Source: Fasciola hepatica (Eukaryota; Platyhelminthes; Trematoda; Plagiorchiida; Fasciolidae). Taken from it: a DNA stretch of 64,000 nucleotides. The notes under the pieces are model-generated. The model was given only the letters and a program-made list of their open reading frames with translations, was not told the origin of the DNA and did not search any database. Made by a program: the position numbers and the translations under genes. Positions 63,701 through 64,000 of this stretch are shown one piece after another; within the stretch, counting starts at the first letter, position 1, and each line of letters starts with the position of its first letter. The DNA is taken from positions 1,922,001 to 1,986,000 of the forward strand of contig CANUEZ040000204.1 in the NCBI GenBank assembly GCA_948099385.1, given 5' to 3'.

Positions 63701-64000
63701 GCCTAAGTAAAACCAAGGCATTCCCTTATGAACAATCCACACAGATTGCTCATACAATGCAATAGAGCAGTAGCAGAGTAGATTTGTATAATATGATTCT
63801 CTATGCAGCTTGAACACTGAACTGACCATTGCAAATTATGGAAGCACTGTACAGCTGTTTGATCCGCTAAGGGAATCATGAGCATTGCACATGGACAGAG
63901 CCCACACGGGGACACGAACAAGGGTTGGGGTGAACGAATGTCAGTCGAACACCCAAACAACAAGGCTATCCGATATCGGTCTCAACGCTTTGTTCAACAT
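57788..64000. repeat. Array section 5: mixed CACTCGGAG and CACACGGGG units
   Basis: CACTCGGAG units (58,211 to 59,902; 61,588 to 62,434) alternate with CACACGGGG or CACACGAGG units (60,325 to 61,165; 62,857 to 63,703). Unit 59,480 lacks one base in GCATTGCCATGG. Unit 60,325-60,741 lacks a 6-bp CTTTCG copy. Neighbouring units at 60,742 and 61,165 share CAAACTACAATGC, and those at 58,211 and 59,057 share CAAAGCACGAGC. The window ends inside a unit. No gene is seen. Confidence 0.82.
60325..60741. repeat. Shortest monomer (417 bp), CTTTCG hexamer loss
   Basis: The normal TTCGGCTTTCGCTTTCGC run is reduced by one CTTTCG-length copy near 60,660-60,680 (TTCGGCTTTCGCTTTGAACGG). This is the only change in hexamer number noticed in the window and is easily explained by replication slippage within the microrepeat. 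Confidence 0.85.

Larger units (their letters stand above)
1..64000. repeat. Satellite DNA array, ~423-bp monomer, ~151 copies
   Basis: The same ~423-bp sequence repeats head to tail across the whole window with no interruption. A CTA boundary inside GGGCCTAAGT falls at 249, 672, 1,095 and onward to 63,703, giving 150 full units. Net lengths are 423 bp (132 units), 425 (7), 424 (3), 422 (7) and 417 (1), and they sum exactly to the span, so no foreign segment is hidden between boundaries. All units point the same way. Neighbouring units usually differ by a modest number of substitutions, concentrated in a few blocks. Arrays of this kind are known as centromeric or heterochromatic satellites in eukaryotes; that location is inferred, since no flanking unique DNA is present. 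I do not recognise the family and cannot assign an organism. GC is near 44%. Confidence 0.98.

Noticed and set aside
1095..63963. Minus-strand open frames of 65-90 codons repeated in nearly every unit as a possible small protein family
   Set aside because: The longer frames begin at TTG and the first ATG comes only about 27 codons in. Unit-to-unit differences change residues freely, for example in the stretch made by the GACCACGGAACTG block. Of 18 length variants, 17 are not multiples of three. Openness follows from repeat homogeneity.
1..64000. CRISPR array
   Set aside because: Units are ~423 bp and almost wholly repeated; there are no short repeats separating unique spacers and no cas genes.
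1..64000. Ribosomal DNA spacer or tandem RNA gene cluster
   Set aside because: No rRNA, tRNA or snRNA-like conserved core and no pol III A/B box pair was seen in the monomer.

Overview
The window is one uninterrupted satellite DNA array. From base 1 to base 64,000 it holds head-to-tail copies, all in the same orientation, of a monomer of about 423 bp. Using the recurring CTA of GGGCCTAAGT as a unit boundary, I placed 151 boundaries from 249 to 63,703. These delimit 150 complete units plus a partial unit at each end (1-248 and 63,703-64,000). By net length 132 units are exactly 423 bp, seven are 425, three are 424, seven are 422 and one is 417; these lengths add up exactly to the distance between first and last boundary. 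I saw no transposon, microsatellite tract, inversion, RNA gene or unique sequence.

This is most likely a centromeric, pericentromeric or other heterochromatic array of a eukaryote. GC is about 44% (counted over 62,821-63,240), and CpG is only mildly depleted (13 sites in one representative monomer). I do not recognise the monomer family and cannot name the organism from the sequence. There are no protein-coding genes I can support. Short open frames recur in nearly every unit, but they look like a by-product of repeat homogeneity: the longest begin at TTG codons, their polymorphisms change amino acids freely, and 17 of 18 length variants break the frame.

Layout by repeat subtype: (1) 1-6,171, units with GAACACTGAACTG or CCTAAAAACTG in the variable block, ordered as tetramers; (2) 6,172-12,516, a mosaic with a CCACGGTAGTG type and an AAATAAA/CAACAG type, mostly at trimer spacing; (3) 12,517-29,026, mixed units, the only section carrying a 2-bp insertion type; (4) 29,027-57,787, dominated by CACACGGGG, GAGCATTGC and GACCACGGAACTG units, with the clearest recent higher-order duplications (34.5-37.1, 47.2-49.8, 50.2-53.6 and 53.6-56.1 kb); (5) 57,788-64,000, a mixture of the CACTCGGAG and CACACGGGG types.

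The biology here lies in the array's evolution: repeated unequal exchange and segmental copying of blocks of 3 or 4 monomers (also seen as paired markers 6, 7 and 9 units apart), two monomer segments kept almost invariant, and several short hypervariable blocks. I found no undescribed gene system in this window. Pairings and subtype calls were made by reading and not by alignment software.
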